Below, in pieces: positions 1 to 6,812 of a stretch of 8,894 bases of DNA (its first letter is position 1; the number at the start of each line of letters is the position of its first letter). Source of the stretch: Actinomycetota bacterium. Lineage in GTDB: Bacteria > Actinomycetota > Actinomycetes > Nanopelagicales > Nanopelagicaceae. Made by a program: the position numbers and the translations under genes. The DNA lies in contig WLHY01000031.1 in the NCBI GenBank assembly GCA_009702465.1, positions 1 through 8,894 of the forward strand. The letters run 5' to 3'. The notes under the pieces are model-generated. The model saw only the letters and a program-made list of their open reading frames with translations, was not told where the DNA came from and searched no databases.

Positions 1-1570
1 TACTTTTTGCTTTTTCAACCGCAGATTTACGACCATCAACCTGTAATTTACGATAGATATTTCTCAGGTGGGTTTTCATAGTATTTTGCGATATGTGTAG
101 CTCTTTACCAATTTGCACAATAGCTTTTCCAGTAGATAACTGCTTCAAAACCTGAAGCTCACGTGAGGTCAAAGATTCATTTTTAGAGTCAAAGGCGGCA
201 CTTTCTAACTCAACCCGCTTTAAACAATCCCTGGTTAACTCCTCTAAAAATAGGGATGGCTCCTCACTTGATAGTGAAATCAATAGATTTAAAATCGATC
301 CACTCTGTTTTACAAATATTTCACGATATCCAGTTTCCTGAGCAATTTGAAGCGCTTGGCGCAGATGATTCTTTGGGTTATTGCTTGGACTGGCAGGGTA
401 TTCACTTAGGCAAAGATATTTGTAGATCTGCTGTCTTGCAGTTTTTTCAGGAAGTTTTAACACCGCTTCCATACTAGGGTGCTTGCCATCGGTATACACC
501 ATCGCATCTACTACCTGCTTTACAAAAAACATTTCTGGAATTCGCTTAGCAATCTCATTTACTCGATTTTGATCCTTCATCTTAAAGCGCACATCCATTT
601 CAGCCATATCCACCATCCAACCCAGATCAAATTTTGTATCCAAGCGGTTAGTAAATTTGGCTAACTCTTGGCAACGCTCTAATGCAATTTGGATCTTTGC
701 AGCCGATGCATAATTTCGAATAATTGAGCTTTCAGCCAAGACATACCAGGGTAACAATCCAATTTTTAACGCCTCAACCTTGATCTCTTCAAATAATTCA
801 TTAGCTTGATCTAATTTTGAAAAGGCCAATAAAGATCTAGCCATCACAAACTTTGCATCTAAGGCGCCGGTAATTCCGGTATAGCCATTTGCCTCTGAGG
901 CATAGAGCGCAGATTTAGCAGTTTCATAAGCCTTGATGTATTCACCCTGTTCGGAGAGCACCATAGATTTAATTGCCATTAGATGCACTCCGTACGCATT
1001 TTCAGCGCTGCCATCTGCAATCTTCTTTGCTTTTTCATACTCTGCTTCAATTTTAGATTCAGCTGATTGCGCCATAAATACTGCACAGCGAATTCTGATT
1101 AGATTAATTTTGTCGCTATCACCAAGATCTGATGTGATCAATGGCGATTCTAGAGATATGTTGATTGCATCCAAAGAGCCAGTTAAATCGCCTCGGGCCA
1201 AACGACAGATTGCAAATACATAATGTGTGATCTTTTCCAGAAAATCAAATACTGGATTATTTCTCTCTTCTAAATACAACTCATTTGCTAGCGCCTCTGC
1301 AGTTTTATAATCTAAATCAACAATGTGTCCCAGCATGATAAATCCACGCCGGATAGCCAATCCACTAACTGATTCATCTCCCATATATGGAGCCATTTTT
1401 ATTAATTGTTGACCTTTGCCAGTTGCGGCAAGCTGTCTTGCATTTGCAATTAACAATTCAAAGATTAATTGTGAATCGCCACCTTGAACCAGGTTGTTTA
1501 AGGCATCAACTGAGACATCACGTACTCCGGTTGGAGCCTCACCCTTTTCACCCTTCTTCACATTGGCCAT
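1..1570 (-). CDS. LuxR-family transcriptional regulator with helical-repeat body (3' end cut by window edge)
   Basis: An uninterrupted frame of 523 codons reads leftward from ATG at 1570 and has no stop before the window edge. Residues about 466-523 are a LuxR/GerE helix-turn-helix: LTSRELQVL starts the domain, then IGKELHISQNTMKTHLRNIYRKL is the recognition region. The preceding 450 residues are mostly alpha-helical and rich in Ala, Leu and Glu (for example YEKAKKIADGSAENAYG), like the TPR-type repeats of MalT/LAL regulators. No Walker A motif is visible, so the NTPase module of full LAL proteins is absent. The ligand or signal cannot be told from sequence. An in-frame TGA lies upstream at about 1610 on this strand, so the start is ATG 1570 or possibly a TTG 18 bases upstream. 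There is no clear SD. It is divergent from trhO, and heptamer repeats around its start suggest autoregulation (inference). Confidence 0.87.
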   Translation of the reverse strand, partial: MANVKKGEKGEAPTGVRDVSVDALNNLVQGGDSQLIFELLIANARQLAATGKGQQLIKMAPYMGDESVSGLAIRRGFIMLGHIVDLDYKTAEALANELYLEERNNPVFDFLEKITHYVFAICRLARGDLTGSLDAINISLESPLITSDLGDSDKINLIRIRCAVFMAQSAESKIEAEYEKAKKIADGSAENAYGVHLMAIKSMVLSEQGEYIKAYETAKSALYASEANGYTGITGALDAKFVMARSLLAFSKLDQANELFEEIKVEALKIGLLPWYVLAESSIIRNYASAAKIQIALERCQELAKFTNRLDTKFDLGWMVDMAEMDVRFKMKDQNRVNEIAKRIPEMFFVKQVVDAMVYTDGKHPSMEAVLKLPEKTARQQIYKYLCLSEYPASPSNNPKNHLRQALQIAQETGYREIFVKQSGSILNLLISLSSEEPSLFLEELTRDCLKRVELESAAFDSKNESLTSRELQVLKQLSTGKAIVQIGKELHISQNTMKTHLRNIYRKLQVDGRKSAVEKAKS

Positions 1571-1595
1571 GCGTAAAGGGTGATCCAAAAAGCGG

Positions 1596-1607
1596 GGTTG
1601 GACAACC
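1596..1607. repeat. Short inverted repeat GGTTG-GA-CAACC
   Basis: A 5-bp perfect inverted repeat with a 2-bp spacer lies 6 bp from the larger TCACCCT palindrome, in the same divergent spacer. It could be part of a composite operator or be chance; little weight should be placed on it alone. Confidence 0.25.
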
Positions 1608-1612
1608 TTTAC

Positions 1613-1630
1613 TCACCCTTTTTAGGGTGA
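1613..1630. promoter_or_regulatory. Perfect inverted repeat, candidate operator in the divergent spacer
   Basis: TCACCCT-TTTT-AGGGTGA is a perfect 7-bp inverted repeat with a 4-bp spacer, between the divergent LuxR-type gene and trhO. It is 79 bp from the trhO start and 43 bp from the regulator start. It lacks the long GC stem and U-tract of an intrinsic terminator, and its position between divergent genes argues for a protein-binding site. The cognate protein is unknown; the adjacent LuxR-type protein is the simplest candidate. Confidence 0.45.
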
Positions 1631-1696
1631 TCCCATGGGCTATTTGCGGGGGAACAAGCGTGAATTAGGTAGGAATACCCCTTCAAAGTAAGCCTC

Positions 1697-1702
1697 TAAA
1701 AT
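1697..1702 (+). promoter_or_regulatory. Leaderless-type -10 element of trhO
   Basis: TAAAAT lies exactly 6 nt before the trhO ATG, so transcription would start at or next to the A of the start codon. No SD-like purine run precedes the ATG and no convincing -35 hexamer is visible. This matches the common actinobacterial leaderless layout. Confidence 0.55.
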
Positions 1703-1708
1703 TGCAGT

Positions 1709-2617
1709 ATGGATCTTGCGAAGGTAATTCTTTTTTATCGCTTTACGCCTCTGAAGGATCCTGAAGCTATCAAAGTTTGGCAACGAAATCTCTGTAAATC
1801 TTTAAATTTAACTGGCCGAATAATAGTTTCACCCCATGGCATAAACGGTACTTTGGGTGGAAATATGAGTGATTTAAAGAGGTATGTAAAAGAGAGTAAA
1901 AGTTATACGCCTTTTAACAAGATTAAATTTAAATGGTCTGATGGAACAGGACAAGATTTCCCAAAGTTAAGCGTGAAGGTTCGCCCTGAATTAGTTGCAT
2001 TTGGGTATCCCGATGAAATAAAGGTTGATGAAAATGGCGTAGTAGATGGCGGAGTGCATTTGAAACCATTTGAAGTAGATAAATTAGTATCTGAACGTGG
2101 CGAAGATGTGGTTTTCTTTGATGGACGAAATTCTTATGAAGCAAAGGTTGGAAAGTTTAAGAATGCCGTGGTACCTAATGTCGAAACGTCTCGCGATTTT
2201 GTTAAAGAGATAGAAAGTGGAAAGTACGATCACTTAAAGGAGAAGCCAGTGATCACTTACTGTACTGGCGGAATTCGGTGTGAAGTACTGTCTGCAGTAA
2301 TGAAGAGCCGAGGTTTCAAGGAGGTTTATCAAATTGATGGCGGTATCTTTACTTATGGTCAAAAATTTGCCGACAAAAGCCATTGGGAGGGCTCGCTCTA
2401 CACCTTTGATGATCGAATCTCTATTGAATTTAGTAAAGATTTCAAAAAGATTGCTAATTGTGAAGAGTGCGATGCGGCTGCGTATAGATACTATGATTGT
2501 CCAAATGTTCCTTGTAACTCAATTAATTTGCTTTGTGTAAATTGCTCAGAAAAAATGAGTAAAACATCATGTCAACATCCACAACGCAAATATCGAAACG
2601 CTGAATTAATCGGCTAG
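1709..2617 (+). CDS. trhO: tRNA uridine(34) hydroxylase TrhO (rhodanese-fold, formerly UPF0176/YceA)
   Basis: TrhO proteins catalyse oxygen-dependent hydroxylation of U34 in certain tRNAs, giving 5-hydroxyuridine, the precursor of cmo5U/mo5U wobble bases. The 302-residue length fits the family. The N-terminal part (1-100) has the family look (ILFYRFTPL, then SPHGINGTLGG at 41-51). A rhodanese domain spans about 115-220 with DGRN at 138-141, the active-site loop YCTGGIRCE (Cys185, Cys191) and the closing QIDGGI at 208-213. The C-terminal tail is Cys-rich (C251, C254, C264, C269, C276, C279, C288), as is usual in this family. The ATG start is set by the N-terminal match and the -10 element 6 nt upstream. 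The gene is divergent from the LuxR-type regulator and overlaps the convergent DinB-like gene by 12 bp. Confidence 0.92.
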   Translation: MDLAKVILFYRFTPLKDPEAIKVWQRNLCKSLNLTGRIIVSPHGINGTLGGNMSDLKRYVKESKSYTPFNKIKFKWSDGTGQDFPKLSVKVRPELVAFGYPDEIKVDENGVVDGGVHLKPFEVDKLVSERGEDVVFFDGRNSYEAKVGKFKNAVVPNVETSRDFVKEIESGKYDHLKEKPVITYCTGGIRCEVLSAVMKSRGFKEVYQIDGGIFTYGQKFADKSHWEGSLYTFDDRISIEFSKDFKKIANCEECDAAAYRYYDCPNVPCNSINLLCVNCSEKMSKTSCQHPQRKYRNAELIG

Positions 2618-3058
2618 TAATTGCTTTGCATGATCCTGTGGGTGATTGGTATAACCAGTCAACCATTTATTAATTGAGTACTCACCTGACTCGCTATGCA
2701 TTCCAGAGTTGTTTAATAGCTCAGGAGTAAGCCGCTTAATAATGGTTAAGGATGCCTCTCTGGAAGCTTTAAATAATGCTAGCGAATTTTCAATCGGAAG
2801 ATCTTTGTAACCCAATACCTCAGAGGCTGCCCATTTATTCTCATCGTAGCCTTGAATAACACTGCCTGGCTCTGCAATTAACCTGCGCAATCTGGCATAA
2901 CTTTGAGATTCGCTATCGGCCAGGTGGTGAATTATTTGTCGAGCATTCCAGCCATCTTTTTTTGGCTCATCTAGCTTGGCAACTGGAAAGGCGGCAACCG
3001 CATCAAGAAATTTTTGGGTTGCGGCTTCATACCCTTTTGCGATCTCTTCAATACTCAT
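2606..3058 (-). CDS. DinB-superfamily protein (putative metal-dependent/thiol-linked enzyme)
   Basis: The 150 residues fit the DinB/YfiT four-helix-bundle superfamily. GWNARQIIHHLADSE at residues 36-50 is the typical helix motif with the first metal-ligand His (H45), and GYTNHPQDHAKQLL near the C terminus supplies H139 and H143, giving the usual three-His set. Family members include damage-inducible proteins of unknown function and mycothiol- or bacillithiol-dependent transferases. A thiol-transferase role would fit the nearby persulfide genes, but this is inference. The start is ATG 3058, with TACCCT exactly 6 nt upstream and no SD, so it is probably transcribed separately although the FUSC-like gene ends only 20 nt away. 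The last 12 bp overlap the end of convergent trhO. Confidence 0.82.
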   Translation of the reverse strand: MSIEEIAKGYEAATQKFLDAVAAFPVAKLDEPKKDGWNARQIIHHLADSESQSYARLRRLIAEPGSVIQGYDENKWAASEVLGYKDLPIENSLALFKASREASLTIIKRLTPELLNNSGMHSESGEYSINKWLTGYTNHPQDHAKQLLAD

Positions 3059-3064
3059 GGCTGA

Positions 3065-3070
3065 AGGGTA
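3065..3070 (-). promoter_or_regulatory. Leaderless-type -10 of the DinB-like gene
   Basis: On the minus strand TACCCT is followed by TCAGCC and then the ATG at 3058. It matches the TANNNT consensus at the 6-nt spacing seen for several other genes here, but the internal CCC makes it the weakest of the set. Confidence 0.35.
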
Positions 3071-3078
3071 CCGTTGCT

Positions 3079-4272
3079 TTAGCGCCTTAGAAATTTACGC
3101 ACAGAAATCCAAACTCTTCTACTTAATTTTGTAGTTTTTGTGATTGGCGCGTACCCCATGATCGGTTGTGAACTTGGATCCTCTGGGGTTTTAACATTTA
3201 AAAGCGCCGGTGAGGACTCATCAAGTGAGGCGGCGATAATGGTAATTGCCGATACTAGCGACATACACCGAACAAATTGATCGCGTGGAATCTGTTGGTT
3301 TCTTAGAATTAACTCTTCAGTTAAGTTATCAGCAACTACCTGTAACTCTTTAGCAATTGCACCATCCTCATGATCATCATCTGGTCGCTTAATTAATTCA
3401 ATTTTTTCGCTGATTGCAACGCTGGTTGCCGACAAAGCATGGGCAATCGCTCTATCTACAGTTGTTACCCGTTGCTTATCTTGGCTGGCATCAAAGATTC
3501 GTCTGGCAATTGTTCGGACCTGAACCACCATGTGTTCAACAGCAACCCCATTTATATATAAAGAGTCGGCTACCTCTTCCTCAGATAATGGTGACCATTT
3601 TGCGTACTCGCGAGCCTCGATTGCTTGAGATCTTAAATCTGGAATCTCCTCCACCAATAATCTCGCCTTTACCAACCAAGTACCCGCCTGTTTTTGATTA
3701 AATGAGGAGGCGTAACCTTCAGACATTTCAATAAGTAGATCGGCAGATTTTTTACCAATTCGAGCAATCTGATCGATAGTTCTTCCTGCTGGTGTTTTTG
3801 CATGTGAGAAGTATGAGAATGCAATAGCAATTAGTGCGCCAATTAAGGTTGATGAAAGTCTATGCACGGCGGTGCTCTCACTTAATCCTGGACCAAGCAC
3901 AATTAATGCTGTTACTGGAACATTTACAGAGGCAACCTCACCCAATCTAAGCGCTCTTGCTACCACTGAACAGAGCAGCACAGTTGTACCAACTGCGATA
4001 AAGCCAAAGCTAAAAAGGTGAACGGTGAGCAAAGCGATACTTGCACCAATTGCAGTTCCAATTAATTGACCAAAGCCTTCGCGAACCGATTTATAGATTG
4101 AGATTCGAATACTTAGTGCACAAACAATCGCTGCAACCAAACCACCATTTGGAACTAATTGGTCGCCAACGATCCAGGAGGTGGCTGCTGCTGCGCTGGC
4201 TACTAATACTCTTCTAATCCATGCTCTGCGCCGAGTAATTGGATCAAATAGCTTTGCAACTTTTTTTCTCAT
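3079..4272 (-). CDS. FUSC / aromatic-acid-exporter-like membrane protein
   Basis: A 397-residue protein with a short basic N terminus (RRRAWIRR, 14-21). About six hydrophobic segments follow, near residues 21-36, 43-58, 68-87, 88-104, 115-130 and 138-155. The remaining 240 residues are helical, charged and presumably cytoplasmic. This half-size layout (six TM helices plus a cytosolic helical domain) is that of FUSC/ArAE-type proteins, related to fusaric-acid and aromatic-acid efflux proteins. The substrate cannot be told. Segment GGLVAAIVCALSIRISIYKS followed by a Gly-rich helix (GFGQLIGTAIGASIAL) resembles the conserved family core. The ATG at 4272 overlaps the stop of the upstream small gene by 4 nt (ATGA), usually a sign of translational coupling. 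TAGATT lies exactly 6 nt before it, so an internal leaderless promoter is also possible. Confidence 0.75.
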   Translation of the reverse strand: MRKKVAKLFDPITRRRAWIRRVLVASAAAATSWIVGDQLVPNGGLVAAIVCALSIRISIYKSVREGFGQLIGTAIGASIALLTVHLFSFGFIAVGTTVLLCSVVARALRLGEVASVNVPVTALIVLGPGLSESTAVHRLSSTLIGALIAIAFSYFSHAKTPAGRTIDQIARIGKKSADLLIEMSEGYASSFNQKQAGTWLVKARLLVEEIPDLRSQAIEAREYAKWSPLSEEEVADSLYINGVAVEHMVVQVRTIARRIFDASQDKQRVTTVDRAIAHALSATSVAISEKIELIKRPDDDHEDGAIAKELQVVADNLTEELILRNQQIPRDQFVRCMSLVSAITIIAASLDESSPALLNVKTPEDPSSQPIMGYAPITKTTKLSRRVWISVRKFLRR

Positions 4273-4550
4273 GGCTGAAATCTAATTTTCTTTGCATCCA
4301 TGATCACCTTGATCCGAGCAATCGCACTTTTTCCCATTCCGTGGAGATCCTCTAAATCTTGAAGAGAAATCTTTCGCAGATCTGAGATTTTGTATAACTT
4401 AGCATCAACTAATGCTTTTCGAGCGGGTCCAGCTAAACCAATCTGTCGCCACTCTTGATCAAATTTTTCATACTTAGCTAAATCAACCTCGCCAATTGCA
4501 GGTAGATGCGCACCTTTTTTGGCCGCCTTAACTTTAGGAGCTTTGGGCAT
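4269..4550 (-). CDS. Small Lys-rich protein with RpoA-CTD-like helix-hairpin-helix domain
   Basis: A 93-residue basic protein. Residues 1-17 are a flexible Lys/Ala/Pro tail (PKAPKVKAAKKG). Residues about 37-90 read IGLAGPARKALVDAKLYKISDLRKIS and continue to LHGMGKSAIARIK, with the GMG turn at 71-73. That order resembles the C-terminal domain of the RNA polymerase alpha subunit and other HhH folds: two helices, a ledge, then hairpin Gly-x-Gly-Lys/Arg-Ser. Such domains bind DNA non-specifically or contact promoter DNA, so a small DNA-binding protein is likely; its actual role is unknown. Its stop overlaps the FUSC-like start by 4 nt. TATCAT lies exactly 6 nt before its ATG and no SD is present, suggesting a leaderless transcript. 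Confidence 0.78.
   Translation of the reverse strand: MPKAPKVKAAKKGAHLPAIGEVDLAKYEKFDQEWRQIGLAGPARKALVDAKLYKISDLRKISLQDLEDLHGMGKSAIARIKVIMDAKKIRFQP
4279..4284 (-). promoter_or_regulatory. Possible internal leaderless-type -10 of the FUSC-like gene
   Basis: TAGATT-TCAGCC-ATG on the minus strand, inside the last codons of the upstream gene. The hexamer also encodes part of the IRF near that gene's C terminus, so a coding explanation exists. It is listed because the same layout recurs before five other genes in the window. Confidence 0.35.
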
Positions 4551-4556
4551 GGCTCA

Positions 4557-4562
4557 ATGATA
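4557..4562 (-). promoter_or_regulatory. Leaderless-type -10 of the HhH-domain gene
   Basis: TATCAT-TGAGCC-ATG on the minus strand, in the 17-nt gap between the DUF1801 gene and this gene. It is close to TATAAT and at the recurring 6-nt spacing. Confidence 0.5.
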
Positions 4563-4567
4563 AAGCT

Positions 4568-4927
4568 CTATTTTCGTTTTGCCTTGACCATTATCTGAAC
4601 TTGGCGTTGATTCATTAATTTACGCACTAAAGTTTTTGGCAAAGGCTTATCGAAGTGAAGTGCACTTTTTGTTTGTGGGAAATCCTTCAAATCTGCGCGG
4701 AGTGCTTCCAGCACAGATCCACTAAATGGATAAAAGGAGCAACCTTTTTTTCGAGCGGCAATTCCACAAACTACCTCTTTATCTAATTTAAAGGCTGGGA
4801 TACCATATGAGATAACCTGCTTCAATCCTGGTTCGATCTCAAGAATTATCTTGCGCATCTCCTTTAACAGCCCGCGTTGTGGCTCTGCTTGGACGGCAAT
4901 ATACGCATCCACATCTCTCTTAGACAT
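4568..4927 (-). CDS. DUF1801-domain protein (YdhG-like)
   Basis: 119 residues covering the whole DUF1801 domain. The typical motif VISYGIPAFKL is at 38-48, the second conserved strand is GCSFYPFSGSVL at 62-73, and the closing KSALHFDKPLP is at 87-97, followed by a basic tail. Members of this family include proteins named iron chaperone or YdhG; the biochemical function of most is unknown, and no catalytic residues can be named with confidence. The start is ATG 4927. No SD is present but TAAGAT lies exactly 6 nt upstream, so it is probably leaderless even though the Cys-rich small gene upstream ends only 23 nt away. It may therefore be independent of the persulfide operon. Confidence 0.87.
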   Translation of the reverse strand: MSKRDVDAYIAVQAEPQRGLLKEMRKIILEIEPGLKQVISYGIPAFKLDKEVVCGIAARKKGCSFYPFSGSVLEALRADLKDFPQTKSALHFDKPLPKTLVRKLMNQRQVQIMVKAKRK

Positions 4928-4933
4928 GTGGCT

Positions 4934-4939
4934 ATCTTA
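4934..4939 (-). promoter_or_regulatory. Leaderless-type -10 of the DUF1801 gene
   Basis: TAAGAT-AGCCAC-ATG on the minus strand, in the 23-nt gap after the persulfide operon. A good -10 match at the recurring spacing. Confidence 0.5.
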
Positions 4940-4940
4940 T

Positions 4941-4970
4941 GATTATTTTTTTACTTCTTTCCAAATAATC
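4941..4970 (-). terminator. Weak AT-rich inverted repeat at the end of the persulfide operon
   Basis: GATTATTT (4941-4948) and AAATAATC (4963-4970) form an 8-bp inverted repeat with a 14-nt loop that contains the stop codon of the small Cys-rich gene. The stem is almost all A:T and no U-tract follows on the minus strand, so it is a poor intrinsic terminator at best. Confidence 0.2.
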
Positions 4971-5118
4971 TACTAAAAAAGCCGGGCTCCTTTGGATCAT
5001 TGGCATGCCCTTGGCAGCGCTGGCTCTTTGGTACTCCACGAAGCGCCTCTTCAATATGGCTGCCACAGCCACTCCAGGATGGTTTACCGCACTTACGGCA
5101 AGTGGTTCTACTGCACAT
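4951..5118 (-). CDS. Small Cys-rich protein, 55 aa (paralogue of the one at 7587-7700)
   Basis: ATG at 5118 follows a good SD (GGGAG, 5125-5129) with a 6-nt spacer; the frame ends with TAA at 4951. The protein begins MCSRTTCRKCGKPSWSGCG, with Cys at 2, 7, 10, 18 and 35. The first 35 residues align without gaps to the divergent 37-residue protein at 7587 (24 identical, all five Cys kept). The extra 20-residue tail ends GFFSRLFGKK. The CxxCG knuckle suggests Zn binding, or Cys available to carry persulfide. I recall similar tiny proteins annotated as hypothetical in other genomes but know no function. It starts 17 nt after the CoA-disulfide reductase/rhodanese gene, so it is the last gene of that operon. 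A role in sulfane-sulfur handling is inferred from context. Confidence 0.87.
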   Translation of the reverse strand: MCSRTTCRKCGKPSWSGCGSHIEEALRGVPKSQRCQGHANDPKEPGFFSRLFGKK

Positions 5119-5135
5119 ACTTATCTCCCTTTTAA

Positions 5136-6788
5136 TTAATTATTTATTAAAACTTTTTCGGCAGCTGGTGAGTTACTCCAGGTTAAGTAACCACCATCTA
5201 GATTTACTGCATTAAAACCAAGCTCATTTAATAGCATCGTTGCAGTATGACCGCGTACGCCTACCTGACAACTAACTAAAATATTTTTATTGGTCAGCTC
5301 CGCTTTGCGTTCTCGAATCTCATCAACAGGCAAATTATCAAAGCCAGGAATCGCACCTCTTGCTACCTCGCTGGCTCCTCTGACATCAAGTAATTGGTAA
5401 CCCATCTCTTGATACTCAGCGATCTGACTCCATTGTGCAGTTTTAGTTAAGCCAGAGAGAATATTCTCAGCAATATAGCCGAGCATATTTACTGGATCCT
5501 TTGCTGATCCAAATGGTGGCGCATACGCCAGCTCTAGATCTGCTAACTCTGGTGCGGTAATTCCGCCGCGGATCGAGGTTGCAATAACATCAATTCGCTT
5601 ATCTACTCCCTCGATACCAATTCCTTGAGCGCCAAGTATCTCGCCACTTTTTGCATCAAAGATTAACTTTAAACTCATCTGCTTTGAATCTGGGTAGTAA
5701 CCAGCATGTGAGTTTGGATGAGCATGGATAACCTTATATTTGCGCTTTGTTTGCGATAACCGCTTCTCATTCCATCCAGTGGTTGCAATCATTAGATCAA
5801 AAACTTTAACTATTGCAGTACCGATTGTCTTTACCTCTCGAACCTTTCGGCCGGCAATGTGATCAGAGACAACTCGTCCATGTCGATTTGCAATATTTGC
5901 AAGTGGCACCAATGTGGCAGAGCCATCTAAGGAGTCGGTTTTTTCTGCAACATCTCCGATTGCATAGATGTTTTTATCATTTGTTAGATTGTTGCGGTCA
6001 ACGGCAATTCCATTTCTTGAACCGATCTTCAACCCCGCCACCTTTGCCAAGGAGACATCTGGGCGAACACCAATTGCCAAAATAATTAGATCTGCTGGTA
6101 GTTCAACGCCATTTGCCAAAACAACAGATTTATCGGTAATGCTCTTTGCACTGGTTCCTAGGTGCAGCTTTACTCCATGTGATCGCATCTCTTTCGCAAC
6201 CAAAGTGGCCATCTCCGGATCTAGTGGTGCTAACACCTGAATTGCCGCCTCTACAACACTTGTATCAATTCCACGATGGATTAAATTTTCAGCTATCTCT
6301 ACCCCAATAAATCCGCCACCAATGACCACAGCATTTTTTGGCTTGAGATTAACCTGGGAAACAATTCTTTCAACATCTTCAACTGTACGAAGAGTTAATG
6401 CTCTCTCAACCCCTGGAATCGGTGGCACGATTGGTGAAGCACCAGGACTTAAAATTAACTTGTCATAATTTAAAACATACTCACGACCAGTTGCTAACTC
6501 CTTAATTGTGACCGACTTTTGCTTTCCGTTAATTGATAAAACCTCACTTGAAATGCGAACATCTAATCTAAATCGGGCATGAAGTGATTCTGGTGTTTGC
6601 AAAAGTAGTGATTTCTCTTCTTCGATTACTCCACCCACATAGTATGGCAAGCCACAATTTGCATATGAAACATGTCCGCTTTTTTCAATGACAACTATTT
6701 CAATCTCATTATCAAGGCGTCGAAGCCGCGTAGCCGCCGACATGCCACCAGCTACTCCACCAACAATTACTACTCTTTTACTTTTCAT
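5136..6788 (-). CDS. cdr: CoA-disulfide reductase / rhodanese fusion (CoADR-RHD, persulfide reductase type)
   Basis: A cytoplasmic FAD- and NAD(P)H-dependent enzyme of 550 residues. The N-terminal FAD site is VIVGGVAGGMSAA (7-19). The single redox Cys is C45 in SYANCGLPYY, typical of CoA-disulfide reductases. The NAD(P)H motif GGGFIGVE is at 157-164 and the second FAD motif YAIGDV at 275-280. The dimer-domain motifs HPNSHAGYYPDSKQ (357-370) and AYAPPFGSAKDPVN (421-434) carry the Tyr residues linked to CoA-substrate chemistry. A rhodanese domain occupies about 455-545, with LLDVRG at 466-471 and active Cys507 in SCQVGVRGHTA. Such fusions reduce CoA persulfide/polysulfide or disulfide in known members. 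It has an SD (AAGGGAG) very close to the ATG, and lies 24 nt after the lipoprotein rhodanese in the CstR-like operon. Confidence 0.94.
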   Translation of the reverse strand: MKSKRVVIVGGVAGGMSAATRLRRLDNEIEIVVIEKSGHVSYANCGLPYYVGGVIEEEKSLLLQTPESLHARFRLDVRISSEVLSINGKQKSVTIKELATGREYVLNYDKLILSPGASPIVPPIPGVERALTLRTVEDVERIVSQVNLKPKNAVVIGGGFIGVEIAENLIHRGIDTSVVEAAIQVLAPLDPEMATLVAKEMRSHGVKLHLGTSAKSITDKSVVLANGVELPADLIILAIGVRPDVSLAKVAGLKIGSRNGIAVDRNNLTNDKNIYAIGDVAEKTDSLDGSATLVPLANIANRHGRVVSDHIAGRKVREVKTIGTAIVKVFDLMIATTGWNEKRLSQTKRKYKVIHAHPNSHAGYYPDSKQMSLKLIFDAKSGEILGAQGIGIEGVDKRIDVIATSIRGGITAPELADLELAYAPPFGSAKDPVNMLGYIAENILSGLTKTAQWSQIAEYQEMGYQLLDVRGASEVARGAIPGFDNLPVDEIRERKAELTNKNILVSCQVGVRGHTATMLLNELGFNAVNLDGGYLTWSNSPAAEKVLINN

Positions 6789-6812
6789 AACTCCCTTAGT
6801 TGCTTGAAAGTA

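Larger units (their letters stand above)
1539..1630. repeat. Cluster of five TCACCCT/AGGGTGA heptamers around the LuxR-type gene start
   Basis: TCACCCT occurs at 1539-1545, 1548-1554 and 1613-1619. Its complement AGGGTGA occurs at 1577-1583 and 1624-1630. The longer string AGGGTGATCC is repeated at 1577-1586 and 1624-1633. The copies at 1539 and 1548 lie inside the regulator's first codons (they encode part of KKGEKGE), so they could be coincidental. The other three lie in the spacer. The copy at 1577 sits where a leaderless -10 for the regulator would be. The cluster could be binding sites for the regulator itself, which is inference only. Confidence 0.5.

Noticed and set aside
1613..1630. 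Inverted repeat as an intrinsic terminator
   Set aside because: It lies between divergent genes, the stem is only 7 bp and the T-run is in the loop rather than after the stem.
256..1668. Several plus-strand open frames of 60-96 codons at 256-477, 479-664, 933-1223 and 1387-1668
   Set aside because: They lie opposite the uninterrupted 523-codon LuxR-type frame, have no start signals and encode compositionally odd sequences; they are shadows.
1635..1691. An 18-codon plus-strand ORF upstream of trhO (ATG 1635), a possible leader peptide
   Set aside because: It has no SD and no run of regulatory codons, and trhO appears to have its own leaderless promoter downstream of it.
5000..5215. Plus-strand frame of 71 codons
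   Set aside because: It lies antisense to the end of the reductase fusion and to the 55-aa Cys-rich gene, which has an SD, a paralogue and a sensible motif.
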